A stretch of DNA of 64,000 nt from Salinimicrobium sediminis (GCF_900215295.1 NZ_OCMF01000003.1:310001-374000), one strand, 5' to 3'; counted from the first letter of the stretch, positions 42,871 to 54,761 are shown. Notes: generated by a model from the sequence alone, not told the origin. Program-made: numbers and translations.

Positions 42871-43422
42871 ATGGCAGAGGTGAAAGACAAAAAATGGTAT
42901 GTAGTTCGTGCCGTTAGCGGACAAGAGAATAAAGTTAAGGAATATATTGAGCGCGAAATCGCTCATGAAGGCCTGGAGGATTTTATTGAAGAAGTGCTTG
43001 TTCCTACAGAAAAGGTCATTCAAATACGCAATGGCAAAAAGGTCAATAAAGAAAGAGTTTACTTCCCCGGGTATGTAATGATCTTAGCCAATATAGGCGG
43101 AGAGATCCCACACATTATCAAATCTATAAACGGTGTTATTGGATTTTTGGGCGAGACAAAAGGAGGAGATCCTGTGCCTTTAAGAAAATCTGAAGTTAAC
43201 AGAATGCTTGGTAAAGTGGATGAACTTTCTGTGAAAGCAGATAATGTTGCAATTCCATTTACCATTGGTGAAACTATAAAAGTAATTGATGGTCCTTTTA
43301 ACGGCTTTAACGGAACTGTTGAAAAGATCAATGAAGAGAAGCGTAAGCTTGAGGTGATGGTGAAGATCTTTGGTAGAAAGACACCATTGGAACTAAGTTA
43401 TATGCAGGTAGAAAAAGTATAA
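42871..43422 (+). CDS. nusG: transcription termination/antitermination protein NusG
   Basis: A 183-aa protein with NGN domain (KKWYVVRAVSGQENKVKEYI-like start, VYFPGYVMI) and C-terminal KOW domain (VIDGPFNGFNGTVEKINEEK). It binds RNA polymerase, and the KOW domain contacts ribosomes or Rho. Between secE and rplK as usual. Confidence 0.97.
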   Translation: MAEVKDKKWYVVRAVSGQENKVKEYIEREIAHEGLEDFIEEVLVPTEKVIQIRNGKKVNKERVYFPGYVMILANIGGEIPHIIKSINGVIGFLGETKGGDPVPLRKSEVNRMLGKVDELSVKADNVAIPFTIGETIKVIDGPFNGFNGTVEKINEEKRKLEVMVKIFGRKTPLELSYMQVEKV

Positions 43423-43446
43423 TAACTGTTACACTATATATTTTTG

Positions 43447-43481
43447 GATAGTTTTAGTATGCTTCCACTAACAAAACTATC
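43447..43481 (+). other. hairpin between nusG and rplK
   Basis: GATAGTTTT (43447-43455) pairs with AAAACTATC (43473-43481), with a further AGT/ACT pairing inside. It is the only strong structure in the rplK leader, a place where L1-mediated autoregulation acts in other bacteria. L1 binding is not proven here. Confidence 0.55.
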
Positions 43482-43498
43482 GTCTTAAAATTAATAAA

Positions 43499-43936
43499 AT
43501 GGCAAAAGAAGTAAGTAAGGTTGTTAAGTTACAAGTTCGCGGAGGTGCTGCTAACCCATCACCACCAGTTGGACCAGCTTTAGGTGCTGCCGGAGTTAAT
43601 ATCATGGAGTTCTGTAAGCAATTTAACGCCAGAACTCAGGATAAACAGGGGAAAATACTTCCTGTTGTAATTACAGTTTTTAAAGATAAGTCTTTTGACT
43701 TTGTAATTAAGACTCCACCGGCTGCAGTTCAAATCATGGAAGCTGCAAAAACAAAAAAGGGTTCAGGGGAACCGAACCGTAAAAAAGTAGCCAGTGTTTC
43801 TTGGGATCAGGTAAGAGCCATTGCTGAAGATAAAATGACAGATCTAAATGCATTCACAATTGAGTCTGCAATGAAGATGGTGGCAGGTACAGCAAGATCT
43901 ATGGGAATTACTGTAAAAGGACAGGCACCTTTTTAA
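43499..43936 (+). CDS. rplK: 50S ribosomal protein uL11
   Basis: A 145-aa protein, [20 protein letters not shown], with the proline-rich interdomain segment and C-terminal RNA-binding domain ([18 protein letters not shown]). It forms the GTPase-associated centre with 23S rRNA. First gene of the L11-L1-L10-L7/L12 group, with a 76-bp spacer to nusG containing the hairpin. Confidence 0.98.
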   Translation: MAKEVSKVVKLQVRGGAANPSPPVGPALGAAGVNIMEFCKQFNARTQDKQGKILPVVITVFKDKSFDFVIKTPPAAVQIMEAAKTKKGSGEPNRKKVASVSWDQVRAIAEDKMTDLNAFTIESAMKMVAGTARSMGITVKGQAPF

Positions 43937-43954
43937 TCCAAAAAGAAATTAAAA

Positions 43955-44653
43955 ATGGCAAGATTGACTAAAAAGCAAAAGGAAGCACAGTCTAAACTTG
44001 AAAAAGGTAAAACTTATTCGGTTGCAGAAGCTTCAGCTTTAATAAAAGAGATTTCCAACGTAAATTTTGATCCTTCTGTGGATATCGCCGTTCGGTTGAA
44101 CGTTGATCCCCGTAAAGCGAATCAAATGGTGCGTGGCGTTGTTACCTTACCACACGGTACAGGTAAGGATGTAAAGGTTTTGGCTCTTGTGACTCCAGAT
44201 AAGGAGGCAGAAGCTAAAGAAGCCGGCGCAGATTATGTTGGACTAGATGAGTACCTTGAAAAGATCAAAGGAGGTTGGACAGATGTTGATGTGATCATCA
44301 CTATGCCCAGCGTTATGGGGAAACTTGGACCATTAGGACGTATCCTTGGACCAAGAGGTTTAATGCCTAACCCAAAGACCGGTACTGTTACTATGGACGT
44401 AGCAAAAGCTGTATCTGATGTAAAAGCCGGTAAGATCGATTTCAAAGTAGATAAGACAGGTATTGTTCATGCCGGTATTGGAAAAGCATCTTTTGATGCA
44501 GAGAAAATAGCAGGTAACGCAAGAGAATTATTAACTACCCTGGTAAAATTAAAACCTACGGCGGCTAAAGGTGTATATATTAAAAGTATCTACATGTCCA
44601 GCACTATGAGCCCTAGCGTTGAAGTTGATACCAAAAGGTTCACTGAGCAATAA
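43955..44653 (+). CDS. rplA: 50S ribosomal protein uL1
   Basis: A 232-aa protein of the L1 stalk ([53 protein letters not shown]). It moves deacylated tRNA out of the E site and, in other bacteria, represses its own operon. 18 bp after rplK. Confidence 0.98.
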   Translation: MARLTKKQKEAQSKLEKGKTYSVAEASALIKEISNVNFDPSVDIAVRLNVDPRKANQMVRGVVTLPHGTGKDVKVLALVTPDKEAEAKEAGADYVGLDEYLEKIKGGWTDVDVIITMPSVMGKLGPLGRILGPRGLMPNPKTGTVTMDVAKAVSDVKAGKIDFKVDKTGIVHAGIGKASFDAEKIAGNARELLTTLVKLKPTAAKGVYIKSIYMSSTMSPSVEVDTKRFTEQ

Positions 44654-44665
44654 TATTATTAGATT

Positions 44666-45187
44666 ATGACAAGAGAAGAAAAATCAAGAGTAATTGAAGA
44701 TTTAACTGCCCAGTTAGCTGATAATACTACTATTTACCTGGCCGATATTTCTGGCTTGAACGCCTTGAATACGTCAAATTTACGTAGAGCTTGTTTTAAG
44801 GCAAACGTAAAGCTTGCGGTAGTTAAGAACACACTTTTGGCTAAGGCCATGGAGAGTTCAGATAAAGATTTTGGAGAACTTCCTTCAGTATTGAAGGGAA
44901 ATACTTCGATCATGTTTTCTGAAACTGGAAATGGACCGGCTAAAGTAATTAAAGAATTCAGAAAAAAATCTGATAGGCCTTTACTAAAGGGCGCGTTTAT
45001 TGAAGAGGCTATCTTCATTGGAGATGATAAACTGGATACCCTGGTTAGCATCAAATCTAAGGAAGAAGTTATTGGAGATATCGTTGGATTATTACAATCA
45101 CCTGCCAAAAATGTTATTTCGGCACTTAAATCTGGTGGTGGTAAGATCGCAGGAATTCTTAAGACCCTTTCAGAAAAGGAAGGATAA
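44666..45187 (+). CDS. rplJ: 50S ribosomal protein uL10
   Basis: A 173-aa protein (TREEKSRVIEDLTAQLADN) whose C-terminal helix anchors L7/L12 dimers. The 12-bp spacer to rplA leaves no space for a separate L10 leader structure, so any autoregulation would act through an upstream site. Confidence 0.97.
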   Translation: MTREEKSRVIEDLTAQLADNTTIYLADISGLNALNTSNLRRACFKANVKLAVVKNTLLAKAMESSDKDFGELPSVLKGNTSIMFSETGNGPAKVIKEFRKKSDRPLLKGAFIEEAIFIGDDKLDTLVSIKSKEEVIGDIVGLLQSPAKNVISALKSGGGKIAGILKTLSEKEG

Positions 45188-45244
45188 TATAGTACGCACT
45201 TTTTAACAAACATAAATTACATTACATTTTAAAAACGATAGAAA

Positions 45245-45622
45245 ATGGCAGATTTAAAAGATTTCGCAGAACAATTGGTTAACTTGACAGTAAAAGAGGT
45301 TAATGAGTTAGCTGATATTTTGAAAAACGAATACGGGATTGAGCCTGCTGCTGCAGCTGTTGCTGTTGCTGGTGGTGCTGCCGCTGGTGGTGAGGAAGCC
45401 GCTGAAGAGCAGTCTGAATTTGACGTAATCCTTAAAGCTCCGGGTGGATCAAAACTAGCCGTAGTGAAATTAGTAAAAGAACTTACCGGTCTTGGCTTGA
45501 AAGATGCTAAAGAATTGGTAGATGGTGCTCCAAAACCAGTAAAAGAGGGAGTTTCTAAAGACGAAGCTGAAGCATTAAAAGCACAGTTAGAAGAAGCAGG
45601 AGCTGAGGTTGAGCTTAAGTAA
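45245..45622 (+). CDS. rplL: 50S ribosomal protein bL12 (L7/L12)
   Basis: A 125-aa acidic protein with N-terminal dimerisation domain ([20 protein letters not shown]), an Ala-rich hinge ([15 protein letters not shown]) and C-terminal domain ([20 protein letters not shown]) that recruits translation factors. Confidence 0.98.
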   Translation: MADLKDFAEQLVNLTVKEVNELADILKNEYGIEPAAAAVAVAGGAAAGGEEAAEEQSEFDVILKAPGGSKLAVVKLVKELTGLGLKDAKELVDGAPKPVKEGVSKDEAEALKAQLEEAGAEVELK

Positions 45623-45644
45623 GCTAAACCAACACACACTTATA

Positions 45645-45683
45645 GGTTTAGACCCGGAGATTAGGTTCTCTGAGGTCTAAACC
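45645..45683 (+). other. hairpin between rplL and rpoB
   Basis: GGTTTAGACC (45645-45654) pairs perfectly with GGTCTAAACC (45674-45683), with inner AGA/TCT pairs. No T-run follows. Likely an RNA processing/attenuation structure that sets the ratio of ribosomal protein to RNA polymerase synthesis, as in the E. coli rplL-rpoB spacer. Confidence 0.7.
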
Positions 45684-45754
45684 ATTTTGCGTATATAAAC
45701 ATTTCCGGTTTATTTCGCACCTATTTTTTTAATATAACATAATTCCGTCCATTG

Positions 45755-48700
45755 ATGTTAGCAACGCAAACTGAAAGATTGAGTTTCTCTTCTGTAAAGA
45801 ACAGGCCTGCTTACCCCGACTTTCTGGATATCCAGATCAAGTCATTCCAGGACTTCTTTCAACTAGAAACAAAATCAGAAGAAAGAGGAAATGAAGGTTT
45901 ATACAACACCTTCATGGAGAACTTTCCCATTACGGACACCCGTAACCAATTCGTACTAGAATTTTTAGACTATTTTGTGGACCCGCCGCGATACTCTCTT
46001 CAGGAATGTATCGAACGTGGATTGACCTATAGTGTACCGCTTAAAGCACGGTTAAAGCTTTACTGTACAGACCCCGAACATGAGGATTTTGAAACTATTG
46101 TTCAGGATGTGTACCTGGGGACTATTCCTTACATGACCCCAAGCGGGACCTTTTGTATCAATGGAGCTGAGCGCGTAGTAGTTTCTCAGTTGCACCGGTC
46201 TCCCGGCGTATTCTTTGGACAATCCTTCCATGCAAACGGGACAAAACTTTATTCTGCCCGTGTTATTCCTTTTAAAGGATCCTGGATTGAATTCGCTACC
46301 GATATTAACAGCGTGATGTACGCTTATATCGATAGAAAGAAAAAATTACCCGTTACCACTCTTTTCCGTGCGATAGGATTTGAGCGTGACAAAGACATTC
46401 TGGAGATCTTTGACCTTGCTGAAGAGGTGAAAGTTTCCAAAACCGGACTTAAAAAGGTCCTTGGCCGTAGATTGGCCGCGCGTGTATTGAACACCTGGTA
46501 TGAAGATTTTGTTGATGAGGATACAGGAGAGGTAGTTTCAATTGAACGTAATGAGATCATTCTTGATCGTGATACCGTTCTTGAAAAGGAGCATATTGAA
46601 GAGATCGTTGAAACCGGATCAAAAACTATCCTTCTTCACAAAGAGGATAACCAGACCGGAGATTATGCGATCATCCATAACACATTACAAAAAGATCCAA
46701 CCAACTCCGAAAAGGAAGCGGTTGAACACATATACCGTCAACTTCGTAACGCAGAACCACCAGATGAGGAAACTGCCCGCGGAATTATTGACAAATTGTT
46801 CTTTTCAGACCAGCGTTACAACTTAGGTGAAGTAGGTCGTTACAGAATGAACAAGAAACTTGGTCTTGATATCGCTATGGATAAGCAGGTGCTTACCCGT
46901 GAAGATATCATTACCATCGTAAAATATCTTATTGAGCTTATTAATTCTAAGGCAGAGGTTGATGATATTGACCACTTGTCTAACCGTCGTGTAAGAACAG
47001 TAGGAGAGCAGCTGTCTCAGCAATTTGGTGTAGGTCTTGCCCGTATGGCAAGAACTATTCGTGAGCGTATGAACGTACGTGACAATGAGGTGTTTACCCC
47101 GATAGATTTGATCAACGCGAAGACTTTGTCTTCTGTAATTAACTCTTTCTTTGGTACCAACCAGCTGTCTCAGTTCATGGACCAGACAAACCCGCTTGCA
47201 GAGATCACTCACAAGCGTCGTCTTTCAGCTCTTGGACCTGGTGGTCTCTCAAGAGAGAGAGCAGGATTCGAGGTGCGTGACGTTCACTATACGCACTACG
47301 GAAGACTTTGTCCTATTGAAACTCCTGAAGGTCCGAACATTGGACTAATTTCTTCACTTTCGGCTTATGCCAAGGTGAATTCAATGGGATTCCTTGAAAC
47401 TCCTTATCGTGAGGTAGTCAATGGAAAAGTGAATGTTACCGATGAGCCAAGATATTTAAGTGCCGAAGAGGAAGAAGACAAGATGATCGCACAGGCGAAC
47501 ATCGCAATGAATGATGATGGTACTATTGAAGCCGAGAGAGTTATTGCGCGTGAAGAAGGTGATTTCCCTGTTGTTGATCCTACCCAGGTTCACTATATGG
47601 ACGTTGCTCCAAACCAGATTGCCTCTATTTCTGCTTCTTTGATCCCGTTCCTTGAGCATGATGATGCGAACCGTGCTTTGATGGGATCAAACATGATGCG
47701 CCAGGCCGTACCTTTATTGAGAGTTGATTCTCCAATCGTTGGTACAGGACTGGAAAGACAGGTAGCTACAGATTCCCGTGTATTGATCAATGCTGAAGGT
47801 GAAGGAACTGTAGAATATGTTGACGCAAACCAGATCACTATTAAGTATGACAGAACTGAAGAAGAGCGTATGGTAAGCTTTGATTCTGATTCTAAGGTAT
47901 ATGAGCTGGTAAAATTCAGAAAGACCAACCAGGGTACTTCTATCAACCTGAAGCCAATCGTAAGAGTAGGTGACAGGGTGAGCAAAGGCCAGGTGCTTTG
48001 TCAGGGTTACGCTACCGAGGCAGGAGAGCTTGCTCTTGGACGTAACATGAAAGTGGCTTTCATGCCATGGAAAGGTTACAACTTTGAGGATGCGATCGTG
48101 ATCTCTGAAAATGTGGTAAGAAATGACATTTTTACCTCTATTCACATCGATGAGTATTCTTTAGAAGTTAGAGATACCAAACTTGGTAACGAAGAATTGA
48201 CCAATGACATTCCGAACGTTTCAGAAGAGGCTACAAAAGACCTTGATGAGAATGGAATGATTCGTATTGGTGCCGAAGTGAAGCCAGGAGATATTCTTAT
48301 TGGTAAGATCACTCCAAAAGGAGAAAGCGATCCTACTCCTGAAGAAAAACTTCTTAGAGCGATCTTTGGTGATAAGGCCGGAGACGTAAAAGATGCTTCT
48401 CTAAAAGCTTCTCCATCTCTTAGAGGTGTGGTAATCGACAAGAAATTGTTCGCCCGTGCCATTAAGGATAAGCGCAAGAGAGCTCAGGACAAGGAAGATG
48501 TTGCAGCACTTGAGAAAAAATATGAAGCGAAATTTGCCATTTTAAAGTCTGAACTGGTAGATAAGCTATTCGCTATCATTGGTGGAAAAACTGCTCAGGG
48601 AGTGATGAACGACCTTGGTGAGGAGATCCTTCCAAAAGGTAAAAAGTATACTCAGAAAATGCTTAACGCAGTTGATGATTATACTCACCTTACTCAGGGA

Positions 48701-49567
48701 ACCTGGACAACAGATGAACATACAAACAGATTGGTAGCCGATCTTCTTCACAATTACCGCATCAAGGAAAATGATATTCAGGGTAACCTGAGAAGAGAGA
48801 AGTTCACCATTTCTGTAGGAGATGAATTGCCTTCAGGAATTATCAAACTTGCTAAAGTTTACATCGCTAAGAAACGTAAGCTTAAAGTAGGGGATAAGAT
48901 GGCGGGACGTCACGGTAACAAAGGTATTGTTGCGCGTATAGTACGTCAGGAAGATATGCCTTTCCTTGAAGATGGTACGCCTGTTGATATCGTGTTGAAC
49001 CCACTTGGGGTACCTTCACGTATGAACATTGGACAGATCTATGAGACTGTTCTTGGATGGGCCGGACAAAAGCTGGGTAGAAAATTTGCTACTCCAATCT
49101 TTGACGGTGCAACTATAGACCAGATCAATGAATTGACAGATGAGGCCGGAATTCCAAGATTTGGTCACACTTATCTATATGATGGTGGTACCGGAGACCG
49201 TTTTGACCAGCCTGCGACTGTTGGTGTGATTTACATGCTTAAGTTAGGACACATGATCGATGATAAGATGCACGCACGTTCTATCGGGCCGTACTCATTG
49301 ATCACACAGCAACCTCTTGGTGGTAAAGCTCAATTTGGTGGACAGCGTTTTGGAGAGATGGAAGTTTGGGCACTTGAAGCATATGGTGCTTCTGCAACCC
49401 TGCGTGAGATCTTAACTGTGAAGTCTGATGATGTAATAGGAAGAGCCAAGACTTATGAAGCCATTGTAAAAGGGGAACCAATGCCGGAACCTGGACTACC
49501 TGAATCTTTCAACGTTTTGATGCACGAATTGAAAGGTCTGGGATTAGATATTAGATTAGAAGAATAA
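45755..49567 (+). CDS. rpoB: DNA-directed RNA polymerase subunit beta
   Basis: A 1270-aa beta subunit. Start: ATG at 45755 (an in-frame TTG precedes). Familiar segments: [19 protein letters not shown] and [19 protein letters not shown] (the rifampicin pocket region), [19 protein letters not shown] and the C-terminal [18 protein letters not shown]. The pocket Asp, His and Ser residues look wild-type. 132-bp spacer to rplL with a hairpin; heptad array separates it from rpoC. Confidence 0.99.
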   Translation: MLATQTERLSFSSVKNRPAYPDFLDIQIKSFQDFFQLETKSEERGNEGLYNTFMENFPITDTRNQFVLEFLDYFVDPPRYSLQECIERGLTYSVPLKARLKLYCTDPEHEDFETIVQDVYLGTIPYMTPSGTFCINGAERVVVSQLHRSPGVFFGQSFHANGTKLYSARVIPFKGSWIEFATDINSVMYAYIDRKKKLPVTTLFRAIGFERDKDILEIFDLAEEVKVSKTGLKKVLGRRLAARVLNTWYEDFVDEDTGEVVSIERNEIILDRDTVLEKEHIEEIVETGSKTILLHKEDNQTGDYAIIHNTLQKDPTNSEKEAVEHIYRQLRNAEPPDEETARGIIDKLFFSDQRYNLGEVGRYRMNKKLGLDIAMDKQVLTREDIITIVKYLIELINSKAEVDDIDHLSNRRVRTVGEQLSQQFGVGLARMARTIRERMNVRDNEVFTPIDLINAKTLSSVINSFFGTNQLSQFMDQTNPLAEITHKRRLSALGPGGLSRERAGFEVRDVHYTHYGRLCPIETPEGPNIGLISSLSAYAKVNSMGFLETPYREVVNGKVNVTDEPRYLSAEEEEDKMIAQANIAMNDDGTIEAERVIAREEGDFPVVDPTQVHYMDVAPNQIASISASLIPFLEHDDANRALMGSNMMRQAVPLLRVDSPIVGTGLERQVATDSRVLINAEGEGTVEYVDANQITIKYDRTEEERMVSFDSDSKVYELVKFRKTNQGTSINLKPIVRVGDRVSKGQVLCQGYATEAGELALGRNMKVAFMPWKGYNFEDAIVISENVVRNDIFTSIHIDEYSLEVRDTKLGNEELTNDIPNVSEEATKDLDENGMIRIGAEVKPGDILIGKITPKGESDPTPEEKLLRAIFGDKAGDVKDASLKASPSLRGVVIDKKLFARAIKDKRKRAQDKEDVAALEKKYEAKFAILKSELVDKLFAIIGGKTAQGVMNDLGEEILPKGKKYTQKMLNAVDDYTHLTQGTWTTDEHTNRLVADLLHNYRIKENDIQGNLRREKFTISVGDELPSGIIKLAKVYIAKKRKLKVGDKMAGRHGNKGIVARIVRQEDMPFLEDGTPVDIVLNPLGVPSRMNIGQIYETVLGWAGQKLGRKFATPIFDGATIDQINELTDEAGIPRFGHTYLYDGGTGDRFDQPATVGVIYMLKLGHMIDDKMHARSIGPYSLITQQPLGGKAQFGGQRFGEMEVWALEAYGASATLREILTVKSDDVIGRAKTYEAIVKGEPMPEPGLPESFNVLMHELKGLGLDIRLEE

Positions 49568-49570
49568 AAA

Positions 49571-49640
49571 AGTCACCAGTAGGCAGTAAGCAGTATCCAG
49601 TTTAACTTTACTGAATACTGTTTACTCAAAACTGATTACT
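49571..49640. repeat. heptad array in the rpoB-rpoC spacer, 10 units, changing orientation
   Basis: Five units begin with AGT (AGTCACC AGTAGGC AGTAAGC AGTATCC AGTTTAA), five end with ACT (CTTTACT GAATACT GTTTACT CAAAACT GATTACT). The whole 70 bp is an imperfect inverted repeat and fills nearly the entire spacer between the two subunit genes, with the ATG of rpoC 15 bp on. Confidence 0.92.
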
Positions 49641-49654
49641 ACATAAAAAGTATT

Positions 49655-52600
49655 ATGGCTAGAAATAATGATAAGAATACAGTACAGAGGTTTAACAAGA
49701 TCTCTATAGGTTTAGCTTCTCCTGAGTCGATTCTTGCCGAGTCACGCGGAGAGGTCCTAAAGCCTGAAACTATCAATTATCGTACGCACAAACCCGAGAG
49801 GGATGGGCTTTTTTGTGAGCGTATTTTTGGTCCTGTAAAGGATTATGAATGTGCCTGCGGAAAGTACAAAAGGATCCGTTACAAAGGGATCGTGTGTGAT
49901 AGGTGTGGTGTAGAGGTAACCGAAAAGAAAGTGCGTAGAGATCGTGTAGGACATATTAACCTTGTGGTCCCTGTTGCGCATATCTGGTACTTCCGTTCTT
50001 TACCAAACAAAATTGGCTACCTGCTTGGTCTTCCGTCTAAGAAATTAGACATGATCATTTACTACGAAAGATACGTGGTAATTCAGCCGGGTATTGCCAA
50101 GAATGAAGATGGATCGCCGTTGAAGAAGATGGATTTCCTAACCGAAGAAGAGTACCTGAATATATTAGATACTCTTCCGCAGGAAAACCTGTATCTGGAT
50201 GAAAATGATCCTAACAAATTTATCGCTAAAATGGGTGCCGAGTGTCTTATCGATATCCTGCAGCGAATTGATCTTGATTCTCTTTCATATGAATTAAGAC
50301 ACAAAGCAAATAACGAAACTTCAAAGCAGCGTAAAACTGAAGCTCTTAAAAGACTTCAGGTTGTGGAAGCACTTCGTGATGCTAACAAAAACCGCGAGAA
50401 CCGTCCCGAGTGGATGATCATGAAAGTAATTCCAATTATTCCGCCGGAATTGCGTCCATTGGTGCCGCTTGATGGAGGGCGTTTCGCAACTTCAGATCTT
50501 AACGACCTTTATCGTAGGGTAATTATTCGTAACAACCGTTTGAAGAGATTGATGGAGATTAAAGCTCCTGAAGTGATCCTTCGTAACGAGAAGCGTATGC
50601 TTCAGGAATCTGTGGATTCGTTGTTCGATAACACCCGTAAGTCGTCAGCAGTAAAAACTGATTCCAACAGGCCATTGAAATCCCTTTCTGATTCCTTAAA
50701 AGGTAAGCAAGGGCGTTTCCGTCAAAACCTGCTTGGTAAGCGTGTGGATTATTCAGCACGTTCGGTAATTGTTGTGGGACCTGAGTTGAAGTTCTACGAG
50801 TGTGGTCTTCCAAAAGACATGGCAGCCGAACTTTACAAGCCTTTCGTGATCAGAAAACTGATCGAAAGAGGGATTGTTAAGACTGTGAAATCTGCCAAGA
50901 AGATTATAGATAAAAAAGAACCTGTTGTTTGGGATATTCTCGAGAATGTGTTGAAAGGACATCCTGTGTTGCTAAACCGGGCTCCAACCCTTCACAGACT
51001 TGGTATCCAGGCATTCCAGCCTAAACTTATTGAAGGTAAGGCGATCCAGTTGCACCCGCTTGCGTGTACTGCATTCAACGCCGATTTTGATGGGGATCAA
51101 ATGGCTGTTCACCTTCCGCTGGGGCCAGAGGCTATCCTTGAGGCACAGCTGTTGATGCTGGGATCTCACAACATTTTGAACCCTGCTAACGGATCTCCGG
51201 TGACTGTTCCTTCTCAGGATATGGTGCTTGGTCTTTATTATATGACCAAGTCAAGAAAATCTACAGAAGAAAGAGCAGTAAAGGGAGAAGGTCTAACCTT
51301 CTATTCTCCGGAAGAGGTGGTAATCGCCTACAACCAGAAAATGGTTGAGCTAAACGCCATTATCAAGATCCGTACTAAAGATTTTAATGAAGCTGGTCAC
51401 CTGGTGAACCAAATCATTGAAACTACTGTAGGTAGAGTATTATTTAACCAGGCAGTGCCGGAAAAAGCCGGATTTATCAACGAAGTACTTACTAAAAAGT
51501 CTCTTCGTGATATCATCGGACGTATCCTTAAGGTAACCAGCGTACCGGAAACTGCTGAATTCCTTGATGCTATTAAGGAAATGGGTTATGGATTCGCATT
51601 CCGTGGAGGTTTATCTTTCAGCCTGGGAGATATTATTATTCCGGAAGAGAAGCAGTCTATGATCGATGATGCTAATGAGCAGGTAGAATCCATCATTGGA
51701 AACTACAACATGGGTCTTATCACCAATAATGAACGTTACAACCAGGTTATTGACATCTGGACTTCTACGAACGCCGGCTTAACGGAATTAGCCATGAAGC
51801 GTATCCGTGAAGATCAGCAAGGATTTAACTCGGTATACATGATGCTTGACTCTGGTGCAAGGGGATCTAAAGAACAGATCCGTCAGTTGACCGGTATGCG
51901 TGGTTTGATGGCTAAGCCTAAAAAATCTACTTCTGGGGGTGGAGAAATTATCGAGAACCCGATCCTTTCTAACTTTAAGGAAGGTCTTTCGATCCTTGAA
52001 TACTTTATCTCTACTCACGGTGCACGTAAAGGTCTTGCCGATACGGCTCTTAAAACTGCCGATGCAGGGTACCTTACCCGTCGTCTTGTCGACGTTTCAC
52101 AGGATGTGATCATCAATGAAGAGGATTGTGGTACTTTGAGAGGTGTTGATGTATCTCCGCTTAAGAAGAACGAAGAGATCGTTGAGTCACTTGGAGAGCG
52201 TATCTTAGGTAGAACTGCACTTCATGATGTTTACAACCCGTTGACCAATGAATTATTGGTAGCTTCAGGTATTGAAATCGATGAAGATGTTGTTAAGAAA
52301 ATTACCGAAGCCCCGATTGAAAGCGTTGAAGTAAGATCTGCGCTTACCTGTGAGGCTAAAAAAGGTATTTGTGTGAAATGTTACGGCCGTAACCTTGCTA
52401 CCAATAAAACGGTACAAAGAGGGGAAGCGGTTGGAGTTGTAGCTGCCCAGTCCATTGGAGAACCGGGAACTCAGCTTACCCTTCGTACCTTCCACGTGGG
52501 TGGTATTGCAGGAAACATTTCTGAAGAAAATAAATTGATCGCGAAGTTTCCCGGAATTGCAGAGATCGAAGATCTTAAAATCGTAAAAGGAGAAGCTCCT

Positions 52601-53956
52601 GACGGTAGTGAGGCAGAGATCGTTATTTCGAGAACTTCAGAATTGAAACTGAAAGATGAGAAGTCGGGAATCGTACTTAGTACAAGTAACATTCCTTACG
52701 GATCACAGATCTTTATCAAGAATGGAGACAAAGTTTCCAAAGACGAAGTGATTTGCCAGTGGGATCCTTATAATGGGGTGATCATTTCAGAATTTGCCGG
52801 TAAGATCAAATATGAGAATATCGAGCAAGGGGTGACATACCAGGTGGAAATCGATGAGCAAACAGGATTCCAGGAAAAAGTAATTTCTGAATCCCGTAAC
52901 AAGAAATTGATCCCAACCCTGCAGATCCTTGGAAAGAAAGACGAAGTAATTCGTTCTTATAACCTTCCTGTTGGTGCTCACCTTATGGTGGATAACGACG
53001 AAAAGATCAAAGTAGGTAAGATTCTGGTTAAGATTCCACGTAAGTCTTCAAAGTCCGGGGATATTACAGGAGGTCTTCCAAGGGTGACTGAGCTTTTCGA
53101 AGCACGTAATCCATCTAACCCTGCTGTTGTAAGTGAGATCGACGGAGTTGTTTCCTTCGGAAAGATCAAACGTGGTAACCGTGAGATCATCATCGAATCT
53201 AAACTTGGAGAAGTTAAGAAGTATCTTGTGAAACTTTCTAACCAGATCCTGGTTCAGGAGAATGACTACGTACGTGCCGGAATGCCGTTATCTGACGGGT
53301 CTGTTACTCCAGAAGATATCCTGGCGATCAAAGGACCAAGCGCTGTACAGCAGTATCTTGTGAACGAAGTTCAGGAAGTTTACCGACTACAAGGGGTGAA
53401 GATCAATGATAAGCACTTTGAAGTAGTTGTAAGACAGATGATGCGTAAAGTAAGGATCGTTGATCCGGGTGATACAATCTTCCTTGAGAACCAGCTGGTT
53501 CATAAGGATGACTTTACCCAGGAGAACGACGAGATCTTTGGAATGAAAGTTATCGAGGATGCAGGAGATTCAGAAAACCTGAAACCGGGACAACTTGTAA
53601 CTCCTCGTGAGTTGAGAGATGAGAATTCTATTCTTAGAAGAGAGGACAAGAATCTTGCAACTGCGAGAGATGTGACTCCGGCAACGGCGACTCCTATTCT
53701 TCAGGGTATCACGAGAGCATCACTTCAAACCAAGTCGTTCATATCTGCGGCGTCCTTCCAGGAAACTACGAAGGTACTTAACGAGGCAGCTGTAAGCGGT
53801 AAGGTTGATGAACTTGAGGGACTAAAAGAAAATGTTATTGTTGGTCATAGAATTCCTGCAGGTACAGGTCTTCGTGAATACGAACATATCATTGTTGGTT
53901 CTAAAGAAGAATTTGACGAAATGCTTGAGAAAAAGCAGGAAGTAAATTATAATTAA
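49655..53956 (+). CDS. rpoC: DNA-directed RNA polymerase subunit beta'
   Basis: A 1433-aa beta' subunit. N-terminal zinc ribbon ([20 protein letters not shown]), catalytic [16 protein letters not shown] with three metal-binding Asp, the trigger-loop/bridge region [15 protein letters not shown] and Cys-rich second zinc site ([17 protein letters not shown]). Length matches Bacteroidota, with their insertions in the C-terminal half ([14 protein letters not shown]). It ends 5 bp before a double terminator. Confidence 0.99.
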   Translation: MARNNDKNTVQRFNKISIGLASPESILAESRGEVLKPETINYRTHKPERDGLFCERIFGPVKDYECACGKYKRIRYKGIVCDRCGVEVTEKKVRRDRVGHINLVVPVAHIWYFRSLPNKIGYLLGLPSKKLDMIIYYERYVVIQPGIAKNEDGSPLKKMDFLTEEEYLNILDTLPQENLYLDENDPNKFIAKMGAECLIDILQRIDLDSLSYELRHKANNETSKQRKTEALKRLQVVEALRDANKNRENRPEWMIMKVIPIIPPELRPLVPLDGGRFATSDLNDLYRRVIIRNNRLKRLMEIKAPEVILRNEKRMLQESVDSLFDNTRKSSAVKTDSNRPLKSLSDSLKGKQGRFRQNLLGKRVDYSARSVIVVGPELKFYECGLPKDMAAELYKPFVIRKLIERGIVKTVKSAKKIIDKKEPVVWDILENVLKGHPVLLNRAPTLHRLGIQAFQPKLIEGKAIQLHPLACTAFNADFDGDQMAVHLPLGPEAILEAQLLMLGSHNILNPANGSPVTVPSQDMVLGLYYMTKSRKSTEERAVKGEGLTFYSPEEVVIAYNQKMVELNAIIKIRTKDFNEAGHLVNQIIETTVGRVLFNQAVPEKAGFINEVLTKKSLRDIIGRILKVTSVPETAEFLDAIKEMGYGFAFRGGLSFSLGDIIIPEEKQSMIDDANEQVESIIGNYNMGLITNNERYNQVIDIWTSTNAGLTELAMKRIREDQQGFNSVYMMLDSGARGSKEQIRQLTGMRGLMAKPKKSTSGGGEIIENPILSNFKEGLSILEYFISTHGARKGLADTALKTADAGYLTRRLVDVSQDVIINEEDCGTLRGVDVSPLKKNEEIVESLGERILGRTALHDVYNPLTNELLVASGIEIDEDVVKKITEAPIESVEVRSALTCEAKKGICVKCYGRNLATNKTVQRGEAVGVVAAQSIGEPGTQLTLRTFHVGGIAGNISEENKLIAKFPGIAEIEDLKIVKGEAPDGSEAEIVISRTSELKLKDEKSGIVLSTSNIPYGSQIFIKNGDKVSKDEVICQWDPYNGVIISEFAGKIKYENIEQGVTYQVEIDEQTGFQEKVISESRNKKLIPTLQILGKKDEVIRSYNLPVGAHLMVDNDEKIKVGKILVKIPRKSSKSGDITGGLPRVTELFEARNPSNPAVVSEIDGVVSFGKIKRGNREIIIESKLGEVKKYLVKLSNQILVQENDYVRAGMPLSDGSVTPEDILAIKGPSAVQQYLVNEVQEVYRLQGVKINDKHFEVVVRQMMRKVRIVDPGDTIFLENQLVHKDDFTQENDEIFGMKVIEDAGDSENLKPGQLVTPRELRDENSILRREDKNLATARDVTPATATPILQGITRASLQTKSFISAASFQETTKVLNEAAVSGKVDELEGLKENVIVGHRIPAGTGLREYEHIIVGSKEEFDEMLEKKQEVNYN

Positions 53957-53961
53957 GAAGG

Positions 53962-53988
53962 AAGGCTGCTTTTGCAGCCTTTTCTTTT
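53962..53988 (+). terminator. terminator 1 after rpoC
   Basis: AAGGCTGC / GCAGCCTT, TTTT loop, followed by TTCTTTT. Confidence 0.92.
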
Positions 53989-53993
53989 GAATT

Positions 53994-54025
53994 AAATCCC
54001 GGTCTCACTGGCCGGGATTTTTTTG
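53994..54025 (+). terminator. terminator 2 after rpoC
   Basis: AAATCCCGG / CCGGGATTT with a 9-nt loop and T-run. Tandem with terminator 1, closes the long operon. Confidence 0.92.
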
Positions 54026-54053
54026 TACTTTTAGTTTAAATTAAATATCAACA

Positions 54054-54383
54054 ATGAGCGACCAAAACAACAACAATCCAAAAAAGCCAAAAAAAGGGCA
54101 GATCAATATAGAACTTGACGAAAAGGTAGCCGAGGGGACCTATTCAAACCTTGCAATCATCAACCATTCGGTTTCAGAATTCGTGGTGGATTTTGTAAGT
54201 ATCATGCCGGGAACTCCTAAAAGTAAAGTCAAATCGAGGATCATCCTAACTCCTCAACATGCAAAAAGGCTTTTAAAAGCCCTTGCTGATAATGTAAACA
54301 GGTTTGAGAAAGCTCATGGGGAGATCAAAGATTATGAGCAGCCGCCAATTCCACTTAATTTCGGTCCCACAGGACAGGCTTAA
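54054..54383 (+). CDS. DUF3467 protein
   Basis: A 109-aa protein with a charged Asn/Lys-rich N terminus (NNNNPKKPKKGQ), then INIELDEKVAEGTYSNLAII, FVVDFVSIMPGTPKSKVKSR and HAKRLLKALADNVNRFE. This is the DUF3467 family, common in Bacteroidetes and archaea, of unknown function; the residues resemble an immunity-like or ribosome-associated small protein. A gene of this kind commonly follows rpoC in Flavobacteriaceae. Confidence 0.85.
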   Translation: MSDQNNNNPKKPKKGQINIELDEKVAEGTYSNLAIINHSVSEFVVDFVSIMPGTPKSKVKSRIILTPQHAKRLLKALADNVNRFEKAHGEIKDYEQPPIPLNFGPTGQA

Positions 54384-54620
54384 ATACAATGTAAGGTCCG
54401 ATTTGCAAAAAACTTTTTTTCTGCTGATCTTTTTACTGCTATTCTCCTATACCGGATGAATTTGCTATACGAAATCATCACTTGTGAATTTTTAGGTAGG
54501 GGAAGAATGTAGTGGGCACTGCTTATGTTCTTTGAGCCACCTTTGTAGATGTACCTGCATACTGCGCTTCTTGAAGACTGCAGAAATAGGAACCTGAAAA
54601 AGACATTTTTGACACCTCTT

Positions 54621-54650
54621 AAAACCTGAAGCTTTTGCTTCAGGTTTTTT
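54621..54650. terminator. strong hairpin, likely bidirectional terminator
   Basis: AAAACCTGAAGC / GCTTCAGGTTTT with TTTT loop and flanking T-run. Confidence 0.85.
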
Positions 54651-54733
54651 ATGCCTCAATAGGTTGATCTTCCTGATATCCTTACTCTGAATTATTTTTT
54701 TACCCCCGTATGTAAAACCAAAGGAAACTTTTT

Positions 54734-54752
54734 TAACTTTGTATCTCAAAGT
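54734..54752 (+). promoter_or_regulatory. -7 element overlapped by operator ACTTTG-N5-CAAAGT
   Basis: TAACTTTG (54734-54741) fits TAnnTTTG. ACTTTG-TATCT-CAAAGT (54736-54752) is an inverted repeat laid across the promoter, the same as at 55707. It suggests repression by the winged-helix protein encoded downstream. Confidence 0.7.
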
Positions 54753-54761
54753 GCTTTTTAA

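Larger units (their letters stand above)
54384..54761. other. gene-free stretch with a terminator and an operator
   Basis: 378 bp. A minus-strand frame (54492-54749) starts with a non-ATG codon and looks non-coding. It holds the hairpin at 54621 and, at its right end, the promoter/operator at 54734-54752. The bases before 54600 show no recognised structure. Confidence 0.45.

Noticed and set aside
44654-44665. L10 leader before rplJ
   Set aside because: The spacer is only 12 bp, too short for the known leader structure.
54492-54749. 85-codon minus-strand frame before the regulator operon
   Set aside because: It has no ATG, contains a terminator hairpin and shows no recognisable domain.
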